Origin: Pseudoxanthomonas sp. SL93
GTDB taxonomy: Bacteria; Pseudomonadota; Gammaproteobacteria; Xanthomonadales; Xanthomonadaceae
Length of the DNA stretch: 64,000 nt
Direction of reading: 5' to 3'
Assembly (NCBI RefSeq): GCF_026625825.1
Contig: NZ_CP113065.1
Span: 3,038,001 to 3,102,000 of the forward strand
Shown here in pieces: positions 10,773-21,008 of this stretch (positions within the stretch are counted from its first letter, which is position 1; each line of letters begins with the position of its first letter). The translations under genes were made by a program, and so were the position numbers. A model generated the notes under the pieces. It was given only the letters and a program-made list of their open reading frames with translations, did not search any database and was not told the origin of the DNA.

Positions 10773-12359
10773 ATGAAGACTCGACTGTTCTCCGGGTGGA
10801 AGACCCGTGCCCAGATGTTGTGCCTGGCCGCGCTGTGCGGCCTGATGGCGACCGGTATGGCCGCCAGTGCGTTCGCCGCGCAGGATGCGGCGGTCCCCGC
10901 CGCGACCGAGGCGCCCGTGACGGATGCGCCCCCGGCGGTGGATCCGGCCGCCGTCCCCGCGACGGACGTGGCCGCTGCGCCGGTGGAAGCCGCCGCCGCG
11001 CCTGCCGAGGCTGAAGCGGCTCCCGCCGAAGAAGCCGCGCCCGCCCCGTCCATCAGCAAACCCGACACCGTGTGGGTGCTGGTGTCGGCGGTGCTGGTGA
11101 TCTTCATGACGCTGCCGGGCCTGGCGCTGTTCTACGGCGGCCTGGTGCGTTCGAAGAACGTGCTGTCGATCCTGATCCAGAACCTGGCGGTGTTCTCGCT
11201 GGTCGCGGTGCTGTGGGCCGTCTACGGCTACAGCCTGGCGTTCACCGAAGGCAATGCGTTCATCGGTGGCTTCGACCGCCTGTTCGCCAAGGGCCTGGAC
11301 GCCGCATCGATCGGCGCCACGTTCACCAAGGGCGTTTACATCCCGGAGCTCGCGTTCTTCGTGTTCCAGGGCGCCTTCGCCTGCATCACCTGCGCGCTGA
11401 TCGTCGGTGCGTTCGCCGAACGCGTGAAGTTCGCCGGCGTGATGCTGTTCACCGTGCTGTGGTTCACCTTCGCCTACCTGCCGATGGCGCACATGGTGTG
11501 GTTCTTCCCGGGGCCGGATGCGTTCACCAGCACCGACGTGGTGCCGGAAGTGCTGGCCAAGTCGGGCTACCTGTGGGCCAAGGGCGCGCTGGACTTCGCC
11601 GGCGGCACCGTCGTGCACATCAATGCCGCGATCGCCGGCCTGGTGGGTGCGTACGTCATCGGCAAGCGCACCGGCTACGGGCGTGAGGCCATCAAGCCGC
11701 ACAACCTGACCCTGACCATGGTCGGCGCGTCCATCCTGTGGGTGGGCTGGTTCGGCTTCAACGCCGGTTCGGCGCTGGAAGCCGGCGGCGTGGCCGCGAT
11801 CGCCTTCGTCAACACCTTCCTGGCCACGGCCGCGGCGGTGGTGGCGTGGCTGCTGGTGGAGTGGATCACCAAGGGCAAGCCGTCGCTGCTGGGTGCGGCA
11901 TCGGGTGCGGTGGCCGGTCTGGTCGCCATCACCCCGGCCGCGGGCCTGGTCGGCCTGAACGGTGCACTGGCCATCGGTGCCATCGCCGGCGTGCTGTGCC
12001 TGTGGGGCGTCAGCGGGCTGAAGAAGCTGCTGGGCGCGGACGACAGCCTGGACGTGTTCGGCGTGCACGGCGTGGGCGGCATCACCGGTGCGCTGCTGAC
12101 CGGCGTGTTCGCGGCGCCCTCGCTGGGCGGCGCGGGCATCTGGGACTACGTCACCGAGACCGCCGTGGCCGAGTACTCCATCGGCTCGCAGGTGTGGATC
12201 CAGGCGCAGGGCGTGCTGATCACGGTGGTGCTGTCCAGCGTGGTGGCCTTGGTCTCGTTCCTGATCGTGAAGTACACCGTCGGCCTGCGCGTCTCCGAAG
12301 ACGCCGAGCGCGAAGGCCTGGACATCACCTCCCACGGCGAATCGGCCTACGAGGCCTGA
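10773..12359 (+). CDS. amtB: Ammonium transporter with Ala/Pro-rich N-terminal extension
   Basis: 528 residues, longer than a typical AmtB (about 400-430). A signal sequence ending ..SAFAAQ (about residue 36) is followed by some 55 residues of Ala/Pro/Glu/Val-rich sequence; the first core helix starts near residue 92. The Amt core is intact: LFYGGLVRSKNVLS, AHMVWFFPG, and the twin pore histidines in GGTVVHINAAIAGLVGAY and DVFGVHGVGGITGALLTGVFA. It forms trimers conducting ammonium and is plugged by GlnK when nitrogen is ample. 15 nt separate it from glnK, so they are co-transcribed. Confidence 0.95.
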   Translation: MKTRLFSGWKTRAQMLCLAALCGLMATGMAASAFAAQDAAVPAATEAPVTDAPPAVDPAAVPATDVAAAPVEAAAAPAEAEAAPAEEAAPAPSISKPDTVWVLVSAVLVIFMTLPGLALFYGGLVRSKNVLSILIQNLAVFSLVAVLWAVYGYSLAFTEGNAFIGGFDRLFAKGLDAASIGATFTKGVYIPELAFFVFQGAFACITCALIVGAFAERVKFAGVMLFTVLWFTFAYLPMAHMVWFFPGPDAFTSTDVVPEVLAKSGYLWAKGALDFAGGTVVHINAAIAGLVGAYVIGKRTGYGREAIKPHNLTLTMVGASILWVGWFGFNAGSALEAGGVAAIAFVNTFLATAAAVVAWLLVEWITKGKPSLLGAASGAVAGLVAITPAAGLVGLNGALAIGAIAGVLCLWGVSGLKKLLGADDSLDVFGVHGVGGITGALLTGVFAAPSLGGAGIWDYVTETAVAEYSIGSQVWIQAQGVLITVVLSSVVALVSFLIVKYTVGLRVSEDAEREGLDITSHGESAYEA

Positions 12360-12380
12360 CCGCTGGCCCGGGGACGGCTT

Positions 12381-12397
12381 TGCACTAAACTGGTGCA
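12381..12397. promoter_or_regulatory. NtrC box overlapping a -10 element directly before the ntrB ATG
   Basis: TGCACTAAACTGGTGCA is a near-perfect match to the NtrC dyad and differs little from the operator that enteric NtrC uses to repress its own glnL promoter. It ends one base before the ntrB ATG. Inside it, TAAACT (12386-12391) sits 6 nt before the ATG and can serve as a -10 hexamer, so bound NtrC would block this promoter. No Shine-Dalgarno precedes ntrB, which fits a leaderless message. Confidence 0.75.
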
Positions 12398-13463
12398 ATG
12401 TCGTCCCCGGACTTCTTCCCGATGCCTTTCGAACCCACCACCGACGCGCTGAGCACGCCGGTGGCCTGGGCCGACGCCCACGGCCTGATCCGTGGCGTCA
12501 ATCCTGCGTTCGCCCGCTGGCTGGGCGTCAGTACCCGCCGCCTGCTGGGACAACCACTGGCGGCCCTGGAGATCGAGAGCGACGCCATGGCGCGCTTCCT
12601 TGAAAACACCGACCGCGACGTCCTGCGCCTGCATCGCATGGCGCTGGGCATGCCTGGCGAGTCGCCGTGCTTCGCCGAGGGCTGGCTGTCGCGGCTGGAC
12701 GCCGGCGGTTGGCTGCTGGAGGCCCACCCGGTGGACGAGTTCCCCGCGCTGGACCCCACCCAAGCCCTGCCCAACGCCCTGAGCGCGGCACTGAAGGGAC
12801 TCGCCCACGAACTGCGCAACCCGCTGGCGGGGCTGAAGGGCGCCGCGCAGCTGCTGGCGCGGCGGGCGGCCCACCGCAACGACAACGACGACGAACGCGA
12901 GCTGATCGACCTGATCGAATCCGAGATCGGCCGCCTCAACAACCTGCTGGAACAACTGCTTTCGCCTTCCCCGCAACGGCCGCACGCACCGCTCAACATC
13001 CATGCCGTGCTGGAGCGCGTGCTGCGCCTGGCCGAGAACGAGGGCGGCTGGTCGGTGCGCCTGCAGCGCGACTACGACCCCAGCCTGCCGGAGCTCGACG
13101 GCGACGCGGACCGCCTGACCCAAGCGGTCTGGAACCTGGTGCGCAACGCCATCCAGGCCGGCGCGGCCAGCATCATCCTGCGCACCCGTGTCGAACACGG
13201 GTCGCGCATCCACGATCACCTGCATGCGATGGCATTGCGGGTGGAGATCATCGATGACGGACGCGGCGTGCCGGAAGAACTGGCCGAGCACCTGTTCCTG
13301 CCGCTGGTCAGCGGACGCGCCGACGGCAGCGGCCTGGGCCTGGCGCTGGCGCAGCAGGTCGCGCGCGAGCACCGCGGCACGCTGACCTACCGCTCGCGTC
13401 CCGGCCACACGGTCTTCACCCTGATGCTGCCGCAATCGCTGCACGACCACGACGAGGAGCGTC

Positions 13464-13477
<14 letters not shown>
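12398..13477 (+). CDS. ntrB: Nitrogen regulation sensor histidine kinase NtrB (GlnL)
   Basis: 359 residues, the family length. A soluble kinase/phosphatase that phosphorylates NtrC under nitrogen limitation and is controlled by PII. An N-terminal PAS-like region (residues about 13-115) precedes the H-box GLAHELRNPLAGLKGAAQLL with phospho-acceptor His137, then N-box WNLVRNAIQAG, G1 DDGRGVPEEL and G2 GSGLGLALAQ. No membrane segments. The ATG abuts an NtrC box and has no ribosome-binding site; the next in-frame ATG, 8 codons on, is no better. It overlaps ntrC by 14 nt. Confidence 0.93.
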
Positions 13478-14918
<1,441 letters not shown>

Positions 14919-14963
14919 CACGCTGGCGTACGTGCAAGGAAACACGGGAAGCCCGCGGCTTCA

Positions 14964-14992
14964 TTGAACGTGAAGGTCGTCGCCGTTACGGT
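14964..14992 (+). promoter_or_regulatory. Sigma70 promoter of sodC
   Basis: TTGAAC, a 17-nt spacer and TACGGT form a reasonable sigma70 promoter between ntrC and sodC, with a predicted start about 27 nt before the sodC ATG. Confidence 0.5.
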
Positions 14993-15025
14993 GGCAGGCC
15001 CTCTTCACGTACCGGAGTTTCCCCC

Positions 15026-15583
15026 ATGCGTACCGCCATGCTGGCTGCTTCCTCCGCCGTCTTCCTGGCCGCTTGCGGCACCTCGCCGAAACAACCGCCG
15101 GCGCCCGCCGTTCCCACCGTCAGCACCGCCAAGCAGGCGGTCGCCGTCCTGGCGTCGGCCTCGGGCAGTCTGGTCAGCGGCAAGGTCACGGTGACGCCGA
15201 TGGGCAAGGGCCTGCACCTGACCGGCGAGGTCGGTGGGCTGCCGGCCAACAGCACGCATGCCTTCCATGTGCACGAGAAGGGAGACTGCAGCGCCGTCGA
15301 TGCCAGCAGCGCCGGCCCGCACTTCAACCCGTTCAATGCCGTGCATGGCAAGACGGGCAGCGGCGCGCACCACGCGGGCGACATGAACAACCTGGTGGCC
15401 AACGCCGAAGGCGTGGCGACGGTGAACGTGCATCTGGAAGGCGTCACGCTGGGCGGCGGCGCCGTGAACGATGTCGCCACGCGCGCGCTGATCGTCCACG
15501 CCGCACCGGATGACTACGCCAGCCAGCCAGCCGGCAACGCCGGTGCCCGCGTGGCGTGCGGCATCATCAAGGTCACGCAGTAA
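15026..15583 (+). CDS. sodC: Superoxide dismutase [Cu-Zn], lipoprotein
   Basis: 185 residues from the ATG preceded by CCGGAG. MRTAMLAASSAVFLAAC is a lipoprotein signal, so the enzyme is likely tethered in the periplasm. Cu/Zn-SOD signatures are in order: HAFHVHEKGDC (copper His pair), GPHFNP, HAGDMNNL (zinc site), LIVHAAPDDY and the C-terminal GNAGARVACGII containing the disulphide Cys. It dismutates periplasmic superoxide. The gene is monocistronic, with its own promoter and an inverted repeat downstream. Confidence 0.93.
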   Translation: MRTAMLAASSAVFLAACGTSPKQPPAPAVPTVSTAKQAVAVLASASGSLVSGKVTVTPMGKGLHLTGEVGGLPANSTHAFHVHEKGDCSAVDASSAGPHFNPFNAVHGKTGSGAHHAGDMNNLVANAEGVATVNVHLEGVTLGGGAVNDVATRALIVHAAPDDYASQPAGNAGARVACGIIKVTQ

Positions 15584-15597
15584 CACCGCGGCCGGCG

Positions 15598-15670
15598 GCG
15601 TAGCGTGCGCCATGCGCACGACCGCACGATGTCCAGTGCCTCGTGATCGTGCGCGCAGCGCGCGCTACGA
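15598..15670. repeat. Large imperfect inverted repeat (REP-like) between convergent genes
   Basis: Arms of 24 nt (15598-15621 and 15647-15670) are nearly exact reverse complements and each is itself a small hairpin built on GCGTAGCG..GCGCACGA. The stop codon of the opposite-strand gene lies inside the right arm. A similar GTAGC..GCTAC hairpin occurs after oleB, so this is probably a dispersed REP-type element that also acts as a bidirectional terminator. Confidence 0.6.
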
Positions 15671-16552
15671 CTGCAGGGTTTGCCTGGCATCGGCCTTGCC
15701 CGGGCAATGCGCGAACGTCACCGGGATGCCGTGCACTTCCAGCACGGCGGCGATCTGCTGCTGCCGTGCCTGGAAGTGGCCGTAGGCGCGTTCGAGCCGT
15801 TCGTCGGTCGCGTCCTGCGGTGCGTAGCGCGCACGCCAGGCGGCGGGTTCGAACAGGGCGATATGCGCTTCACCATCGGCGTAGCGCACCAGCGGTTCCG
15901 GCGGCGCATCCAGCCACTGCTCCGATGCCGGTGCCAGCAGCGCGGTCTCGATAAGCGGCCATAGCGCGCCGAGGCCGCCGTGTTCGTATTGCAGCGCGGT
16001 CATCGCGGCCAGGTCGTGCAGGGTCAGGTAGCGCGCGTGTTCGATGTCCGCACCGAAGGCCTGCTGCGCCAGCAGGGCGGTGTCGGGCGCGGCCATGCCG
16101 GTTTCCAGCAGCACGGCCTCCAACCGTTCGGCAACCTCGCCAACCGTATGGGCATCCTCACCGCTCAGCAGGAACGGCAGCACGCGCAGCTGGCCGCCGC
16201 CCAGCGTCGCGTCGGCCTGGAACGGCAGCGGCACGTCACCCGCCTCATCCGCCCCGAAGGCGATCACGCGCGCGCCCTCATTGCGGCCCGGCGCACGCAG
16301 CTGCAACTCGCGCAGGCGCTGGTGCAGCGGCCAGCCGGGGCGCAGGGCCTCGGCCGGATCGAAATGCGCCGCGACGAATACCAGGTCCAGCCCGCGCACC
16401 TGCGGCACCAGCCTGGCCAGATCGCGGCCCAGCCGTTCGGCCAGTTCGCTGGCCTGTGAAGGCCGCAGCGCCGCGTGCTGCGGCGGGCGGCCTGCCGACA
16501 GTTCCAGCGCCATCACGCCCATCACCGTGGTGTCTGTTGTGGATCGAGTCAT
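15665..16552 (-). CDS. Conserved-looking protein of unknown function
   Basis: 295 residues, not recognised. Acidic and Leu/Ala-rich with no signal peptide or membrane segment. Visible blocks: RGLDLVFVAAHFDPAEALRPGW, a Leu-rich LRVLPFLLSGEDAHTVGEVAERLEAVL and a C-terminal IPVTFAHCPG. Codon use and GC match its neighbours. The start could instead be M11 or M14 (MGVMALELSAG), since the first ten residues (Thr/Ser-rich) look non-conserved. It diverges from the thiolase gene and converges on sodC. No function is assigned. Confidence 0.6.
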   Translation of the reverse strand: MTRSTTDTTVMGVMALELSAGRPPQHAALRPSQASELAERLGRDLARLVPQVRGLDLVFVAAHFDPAEALRPGWPLHQRLRELQLRAPGRNEGARVIAFGADEAGDVPLPFQADATLGGGQLRVLPFLLSGEDAHTVGEVAERLEAVLLETGMAAPDTALLAQQAFGADIEHARYLTLHDLAAMTALQYEHGGLGALWPLIETALLAPASEQWLDAPPEPLVRYADGEAHIALFEPAAWRARYAPQDATDERLERAYGHFQARQQQIAAVLEVHGIPVTFAHCPGKADARQTLQS

Positions 16553-16649
16553 GTCAGCGTTTGGCGGTCGTGGAGGGTGGCATTACACTGGCATTATGCC
16601 TGCCGCCGCGGCGGCGACTCATCCGTCCCACCCCCAGAGAGGTTCCCTC

Positions 16650-17930
16650 ATGCCAGCAGCCCGCCCCGTCGCCATCCTCGGCGGCGTCCGCATTCCGTTT
16701 TGTCGGCAGAACACGGCCTACGCGGATGTCGGCAACCTGGGCATGTCGGTGCGCACGCTGGGTGCGCTGGTCGAGCGCTTCGGCCTGCATGGGCAGCAGC
16801 TGGGTGAAGTGGCCATGGGTGCGGTGATCAAGCATTCGTCCGACTGGAACCTGGGCCGCGAAGCCGCCCTGTCGTCGGGGCTGTCGCCGCTCACGCCGGG
16901 CATCACCCTGCAGCGCGCCTGCGGCACCAGCCTGGATTCCATCATCACCATCGCCAACAAGATCGCGCTGGGCCAGATCGATTCCGGCATCGGCGGCGGT
17001 TCCGACACGACGTCGGAGGTGCCGATCGTCTATGGCAAGAAGCTGCGCGCGCGCCTGCTGGCGGCCAATCGCGCCAAGACCACGCAGGACAAGTTGAAGG
17101 CGCTGGTCAGCGGCTTCAAGTTCGGCGAGCTCAAGCCCGAATTCCCCGGCGTAGCCGAACCGCGCACTGGCAAGAGCATGGGCGATCACTGTGAGGACAT
17201 GGCCAAGCAGTGGAACATTTCCCGCGATTCGCAGGACGAACTGGCCGTGGCCTCGCACAAGAAACTGGCCGCTGCCTACGAGCGCGGTTTCTTCAACGAC
17301 CTGATCGCGCCGTTCCGCGGCCTGGAACGCGACAACATCCTGCGTCCCGATACGTCGCTTGAGAAACTGGCCACGCTGAAGCCGGCCTTCGACAAGACCT
17401 CCGGCCGCGGCACGCTGACGGCCGCCAACTCCACGCCGCTGACCGATGGCGCCGCCGCGGTGCTGCTTGCCTCGGACGCGTGGGCGCAGGCGCACGGCCA
17501 TGAACCGCTGGCGTACCTGCGCGATGCGCAGGTGTCGGCGGTGGACTTTGTGCATGGCGAAGGCCTGCTGATGGCGCCGACCATCGCGGTGCCGGAGATG
17601 CTCAAGCGCCACGGCCTGACCCTGCAGGACTTCGACATCTACGAAATCCACGAGGCCTTCGCCGCGCAGGTGCTGTGCACGCTGCGTGCCTGGGAAAGCG
17701 AAGACTACTGCCGCAATCGCCTGGGGCTGGACGCCCCGCTGGGTCGGATCGATCCGGACAAGATGAACCCCAACGGCTCCTCGCTGGCAACGGGCCACCC
17801 GTTCGCCGCCACCGGCGCGCGCATCGTCGCCACCGTCGCCAAGGAACTGAAGGAGCGCGGCGGCGGCCGTGCACTGGTGTCGATCTGCACCGCCGGCGGC
17901 ATGGGCGTGGTGGCGATCATCGAGCGTTGA
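16650..17930 (+). CDS. Acetyl-CoA C-acyltransferase (thiolase, FadI-like)
   Basis: 426 residues, starting at MPAARPVAILGG behind AGAGAGG; the open frame extends far upstream without support. Thiolase features: nucleophile Cys91 in LQRACGTSLDSI, IGGGSDTTSEVP, the IHEAFAAQ motif, GHPFAATGAR (His) and the C-terminal CTAGGMG (second active Cys). Length and the SDTTS/KKLRARLL region are closest to the FadI (anaerobic-type beta-oxidation) branch rather than short biosynthetic thiolases. It would cleave 3-ketoacyl-CoA in fatty acid degradation. No fadJ partner is adjacent, so the pathway assignment is inferred. Confidence 0.88.
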   Translation: MPAARPVAILGGVRIPFCRQNTAYADVGNLGMSVRTLGALVERFGLHGQQLGEVAMGAVIKHSSDWNLGREAALSSGLSPLTPGITLQRACGTSLDSIITIANKIALGQIDSGIGGGSDTTSEVPIVYGKKLRARLLAANRAKTTQDKLKALVSGFKFGELKPEFPGVAEPRTGKSMGDHCEDMAKQWNISRDSQDELAVASHKKLAAAYERGFFNDLIAPFRGLERDNILRPDTSLEKLATLKPAFDKTSGRGTLTAANSTPLTDGAAAVLLASDAWAQAHGHEPLAYLRDAQVSAVDFVHGEGLLMAPTIAVPEMLKRHGLTLQDFDIYEIHEAFAAQVLCTLRAWESEDYCRNRLGLDAPLGRIDPDKMNPNGSSLATGHPFAATGARIVATVAKELKERGGGRALVSICTAGGMGVVAIIER

Positions 17931-17994
17931 GCCGTCGCGGCGTGGATGCCGCGATGCGTGCCTTCATCGTTTTCTTCCCGTAGCAGGCGCCGCT

Positions 17995-19740
17995 TCACCG
18001 CGACGGCGTCTGCACCTGCGCGCTTCCGATGCCGTGGCGGCGGCCTTCACTGACCGCCGTCACCGTGCCGTCCGGGTTGAATACCAGCGCGTTGGCGGCG
18101 CCGATTTCCTCCGCACGGGCCGACCAGCGTTGCCCGCGCTGCGCAAGCGCGTCCGCCTGCGCGCTGTCCGCATAGCCAGGCTCGATGTCCGTCGTGGCGC
18201 CGTTGCGCTGCGACAGCCGCGGCGCATCCACGGCCTGGTCCATGCGCATGCCCAGGTCCACGTGGTTGACGATCGTCTGCAGCACCGTGGTGATGATGGT
18301 GGACCCGCCCGGGCTGCCGATCGAGAACGCTGGCTTGCCGTCCTTCAGCGCGAGCGTCGGCGTCATGCTGCTGCGCGGCCGCTTGCCGGCCTCGGGCACA
18401 TTGGGGTGCGGTCCGGTGAAGTCGAAATCGGTCAGCTCGTTGTTGAGCAGGAAACCGTAACCCGGCACGACCATGCCGCTGCCGCCCCAGTCCTCGATGG
18501 TGAAGGTGTAGGCGACGACATTGCCGTCCTTGTCGGAGACGGTCAGGTGCGTGGTGTGCGTGCTCTCGGGCTGCAACGCGCGGGGGGCGGGGCGCAGCGG
18601 GTAGCTGGCATCCTGCTGGAAGGCGAAGGGATCACCGGCGGCGACCGGGCCCTGGGCGGCGCGTGCGGGGTCGATCAGCGCGCGTCGCCGGGCTGCGTAG
18701 TCCTTGTCGAGCAGGCCCATGACGGGCGCGTCCACGTACTCGGGATCGGCCAGGTAGGCGTCGCGATCGGCGAAGGCGAGGCGGCTCGCCTCCAGATAGA
18801 GATGCTCCACCTGCGCGCGCGGCAGCGACTTCAGCTCGTAGCCTTCAAGGATGTTCAGCGCTTCGAACACGGTCACGCCGCCGCTGCTCGGCAGTGGCAT
18901 GCCATACAGCGCGTAGCCGCGATACGTGGAGCGCAAAGGCGCGCGCACGCGGGCTTCGTAATCGGCCAGGTCCGTCAGCGTCATGCGTCCGCCGCGCACG
19001 GAAATGCCGGTGGCCGTCGGTGGACGGTTGACCGCCTCGACGATCGCGTGCGCCAGCGGGCCTTCGTAGAACGCGTCCACGCCCCCGCGCGCCAGCAGGC
19101 GATACGTTTGTGCGAGGTCGGGATTGCGCAACGTCGTACCTGCAGGAACTGCCCTGCCTTCCCGCAGGTATAGCGCAGCGGTAGCGGGGAAGCGACGGAA
19201 CTTGCCTTCATTCCGTGTCACCAGGCTCGAGAAGTTCGCATCCACCGTGAAGCCCTGCTCCGCTACCGCGATCGCCGGCGCCAGGACCTGTTCGAACGAC
19301 ATCGTGCCGTAGCGCTGCAACGCCTCGTGCCAGCCGCGCACGGTGCCCGGCACGCCGACCGACAGGCCGCTGGCGACGGCGGTATCGAAGTCCATCGCGT
19401 GTCCGTCTTCGCTGAAGAGCGTGGACGTGACCGCGGCGGGCGCCGTCTCGCGATGGTCGAGCGCGACCACGCGTTTCTCTTTCGCCAGGTACACCACCAT
19501 GAAGCCGCCCCCGCCGATCCCGCAGCTGAAGGGATCGGTGATGCCCAGCGTGGCCGCCGCCGCGACGGCGGCATCGACCGCATTGCCGCCGCGGTCGAGG
19601 ACCGCGATCGCGGATTGCGTGGCCTGTTCGCTGATCGTCGCGGCCCCCCCACCAGTGCCCGTGGCGACCGGCGTCCCGGCATTCGCCGCTGATGCGGTCA
19701 GCAGGACGAGGAGCAAAGCGACTTGCAGGAGTCGGGTCAT
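17995..19740 (-). CDS. ggt: Gamma-glutamyltransferase
   Basis: 581 residues. A signal peptide (MTRLLQVALLLVLLTASAANA) exports it to the periplasm. It is made as a precursor that cleaves itself before the catalytic Thr, here Thr396 in HTTHLTVSDKDGN, giving large and small subunits. Other family blocks: DHRETAP (gamma-glutamyl-binding Arg), SGLSVGVPGT, PLPSSGGVT and GSPGGSTIITT. It hydrolyses or transpeptidates glutathione and other gamma-glutamyl compounds, supplying Glu and Cys-Gly. Monocistronic, convergent with the thiolase gene. Confidence 0.95.
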   Translation of the reverse strand: MTRLLQVALLLVLLTASAANAGTPVATGTGGGAATISEQATQSAIAVLDRGGNAVDAAVAAAATLGITDPFSCGIGGGGFMVVYLAKEKRVVALDHRETAPAAVTSTLFSEDGHAMDFDTAVASGLSVGVPGTVRGWHEALQRYGTMSFEQVLAPAIAVAEQGFTVDANFSSLVTRNEGKFRRFPATAALYLREGRAVPAGTTLRNPDLAQTYRLLARGGVDAFYEGPLAHAIVEAVNRPPTATGISVRGGRMTLTDLADYEARVRAPLRSTYRGYALYGMPLPSSGGVTVFEALNILEGYELKSLPRAQVEHLYLEASRLAFADRDAYLADPEYVDAPVMGLLDKDYAARRRALIDPARAAQGPVAAGDPFAFQQDASYPLRPAPRALQPESTHTTHLTVSDKDGNVVAYTFTIEDWGGSGMVVPGYGFLLNNELTDFDFTGPHPNVPEAGKRPRSSMTPTLALKDGKPAFSIGSPGGSTIITTVLQTIVNHVDLGMRMDQAVDAPRLSQRNGATTDIEPGYADSAQADALAQRGQRWSARAEEIGAANALVFNPDGTVTAVSEGRRHGIGSAQVQTPSR

Positions 19741-19927
19741 CGCGGATCACCGAGGGCAGGCGATCCGATTGTCACATGGTCCAGGCGGGTCTCGGCGGGC
19801 CACGCCGAGACCTGCGCCACACTGCATCCAGGCGTGGAATGATGCCGGCCAACCCCGGTGGGCCGCGCCATGCGTTGGTAGTCGGGCCGGCCCCCCGGCC
19901 ACCGCCCTCCCTGCCCTTGGAGTTTTC

Positions 19928-20938
19928 ATGCGCTTGCACAGGATGTACTGCGTCATTCCGTTGTTGGCCTTCTCGATCCTCATCGTTGCCTGCAGCAAGC
20001 GCGAGATAGCCGAAGCCGATGCCACCGCTGCGGCCGAGTCGAGTGCCGACGCCGGCGTTGCGATCATGGCCGAAGCGGCGTCGGACAATGCCGCCGCGGC
20101 TGCACCTCAGAAGAGTGTCGAGGCCCCCGCGATGCAGGGGCCCGGCGTCGACCCTTCGCAGATGGCCTCGGAGGTGGCGAGCCAGGTCGATCCGCAGCGT
20201 CGCTTCATCCGCACTGCGCAGGCGCAGTTCCAGGTGGTGGACGTCTACCGCACGGCGCTGGCGATCGAGGACGAGGTCGCCGCGCAGGGCGGGTTCGTCG
20301 TCGACAACGAGATCGCCTCGCAGGTGCAGCGCGTGCTGAGCCGTCCGCTGGGGCAGGGCAAGCGGCTGGAGCTGGCCGAGTACACGCTGCACGGCGAGCT
20401 GACCGTGCGCGTGCCCAGTGAACGCACGCAGGCGTTCCTGCGTGCCGTCGCCGCGCAGATGGAATTCCTGGACCGACGCAGCTTCTCGGCACGCGATGCG
20501 CAGTTCGACCTGCTGCGGCAGCAGCTGGCGCGCCAGCGCGCGCAGGACGAACAGCGGGAACTGGGCGACGCCGTGCAGGCGGGCGGCAAGCTGGGCGACA
20601 AGACCGATGCGATCCAGTCGCGCGGCACGGCGCGCGCCAGCCGCGACGAAGCGCTGATCGCGCAGAAGGAGTTCGAGGATCGTGTCGCCTTCAGCACCAT
20701 CACGCTGTCGTTGCGGCAGGATGCGCAGGTGCGCCGGGCCGAGCGGGTGGACGTGGACGCCGTGTTCCGCGACAACGGGCCTGGCTTCTTCAGCCGCGTG
20801 GGCGAGGCCTTGCAGGCGGGCTGGCGGGGTTGCCTGGAGCTGGTCATCGCATTGATGACGGTATGGCCGCTGTGGCTGCTGGTGCTGGGCGCGGCCATCC
20901 TGTGGCGACGCTGGCGGAAGAAGCCCGCGAATCCGTGA
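19928..20938 (+). CDS. DUF4349 domain lipoprotein
   Basis: 336 residues from the ATG behind TTGGAG; the frame is open much further upstream, overlapping ggt on the other strand, without support. MRLHRMYCVIPLLAFSILIVAC is a lipoprotein signal. After an Ala-rich, low-complexity segment comes the DUF4349 domain (RRFIRTAQAQFQVVDVY... through a Gln/Arg-rich coiled region around RQQLARQRAQDEQREL) and a C-terminal membrane helix (LELVIALMTVWPLWLLVLGAAIL) ended by basic residues. Function of the family is unknown; an envelope role is inferred. Confidence 0.8.
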   Translation: MRLHRMYCVIPLLAFSILIVACSKREIAEADATAAAESSADAGVAIMAEAASDNAAAAAPQKSVEAPAMQGPGVDPSQMASEVASQVDPQRRFIRTAQAQFQVVDVYRTALAIEDEVAAQGGFVVDNEIASQVQRVLSRPLGQGKRLELAEYTLHGELTVRVPSERTQAFLRAVAAQMEFLDRRSFSARDAQFDLLRQQLARQRAQDEQRELGDAVQAGGKLGDKTDAIQSRGTARASRDEALIAQKEFEDRVAFSTITLSLRQDAQVRRAERVDVDAVFRDNGPGFFSRVGEALQAGWRGCLELVIALMTVWPLWLLVLGAAILWRRWRKKPANP

Positions 20939-21008
20939 CGCCGAGGTTCACGCGCGACGGCAAACCCTTCCGTTTGCCGGCCGCGCGCTGATCTCCTGCA
21001 CTGCCCTC

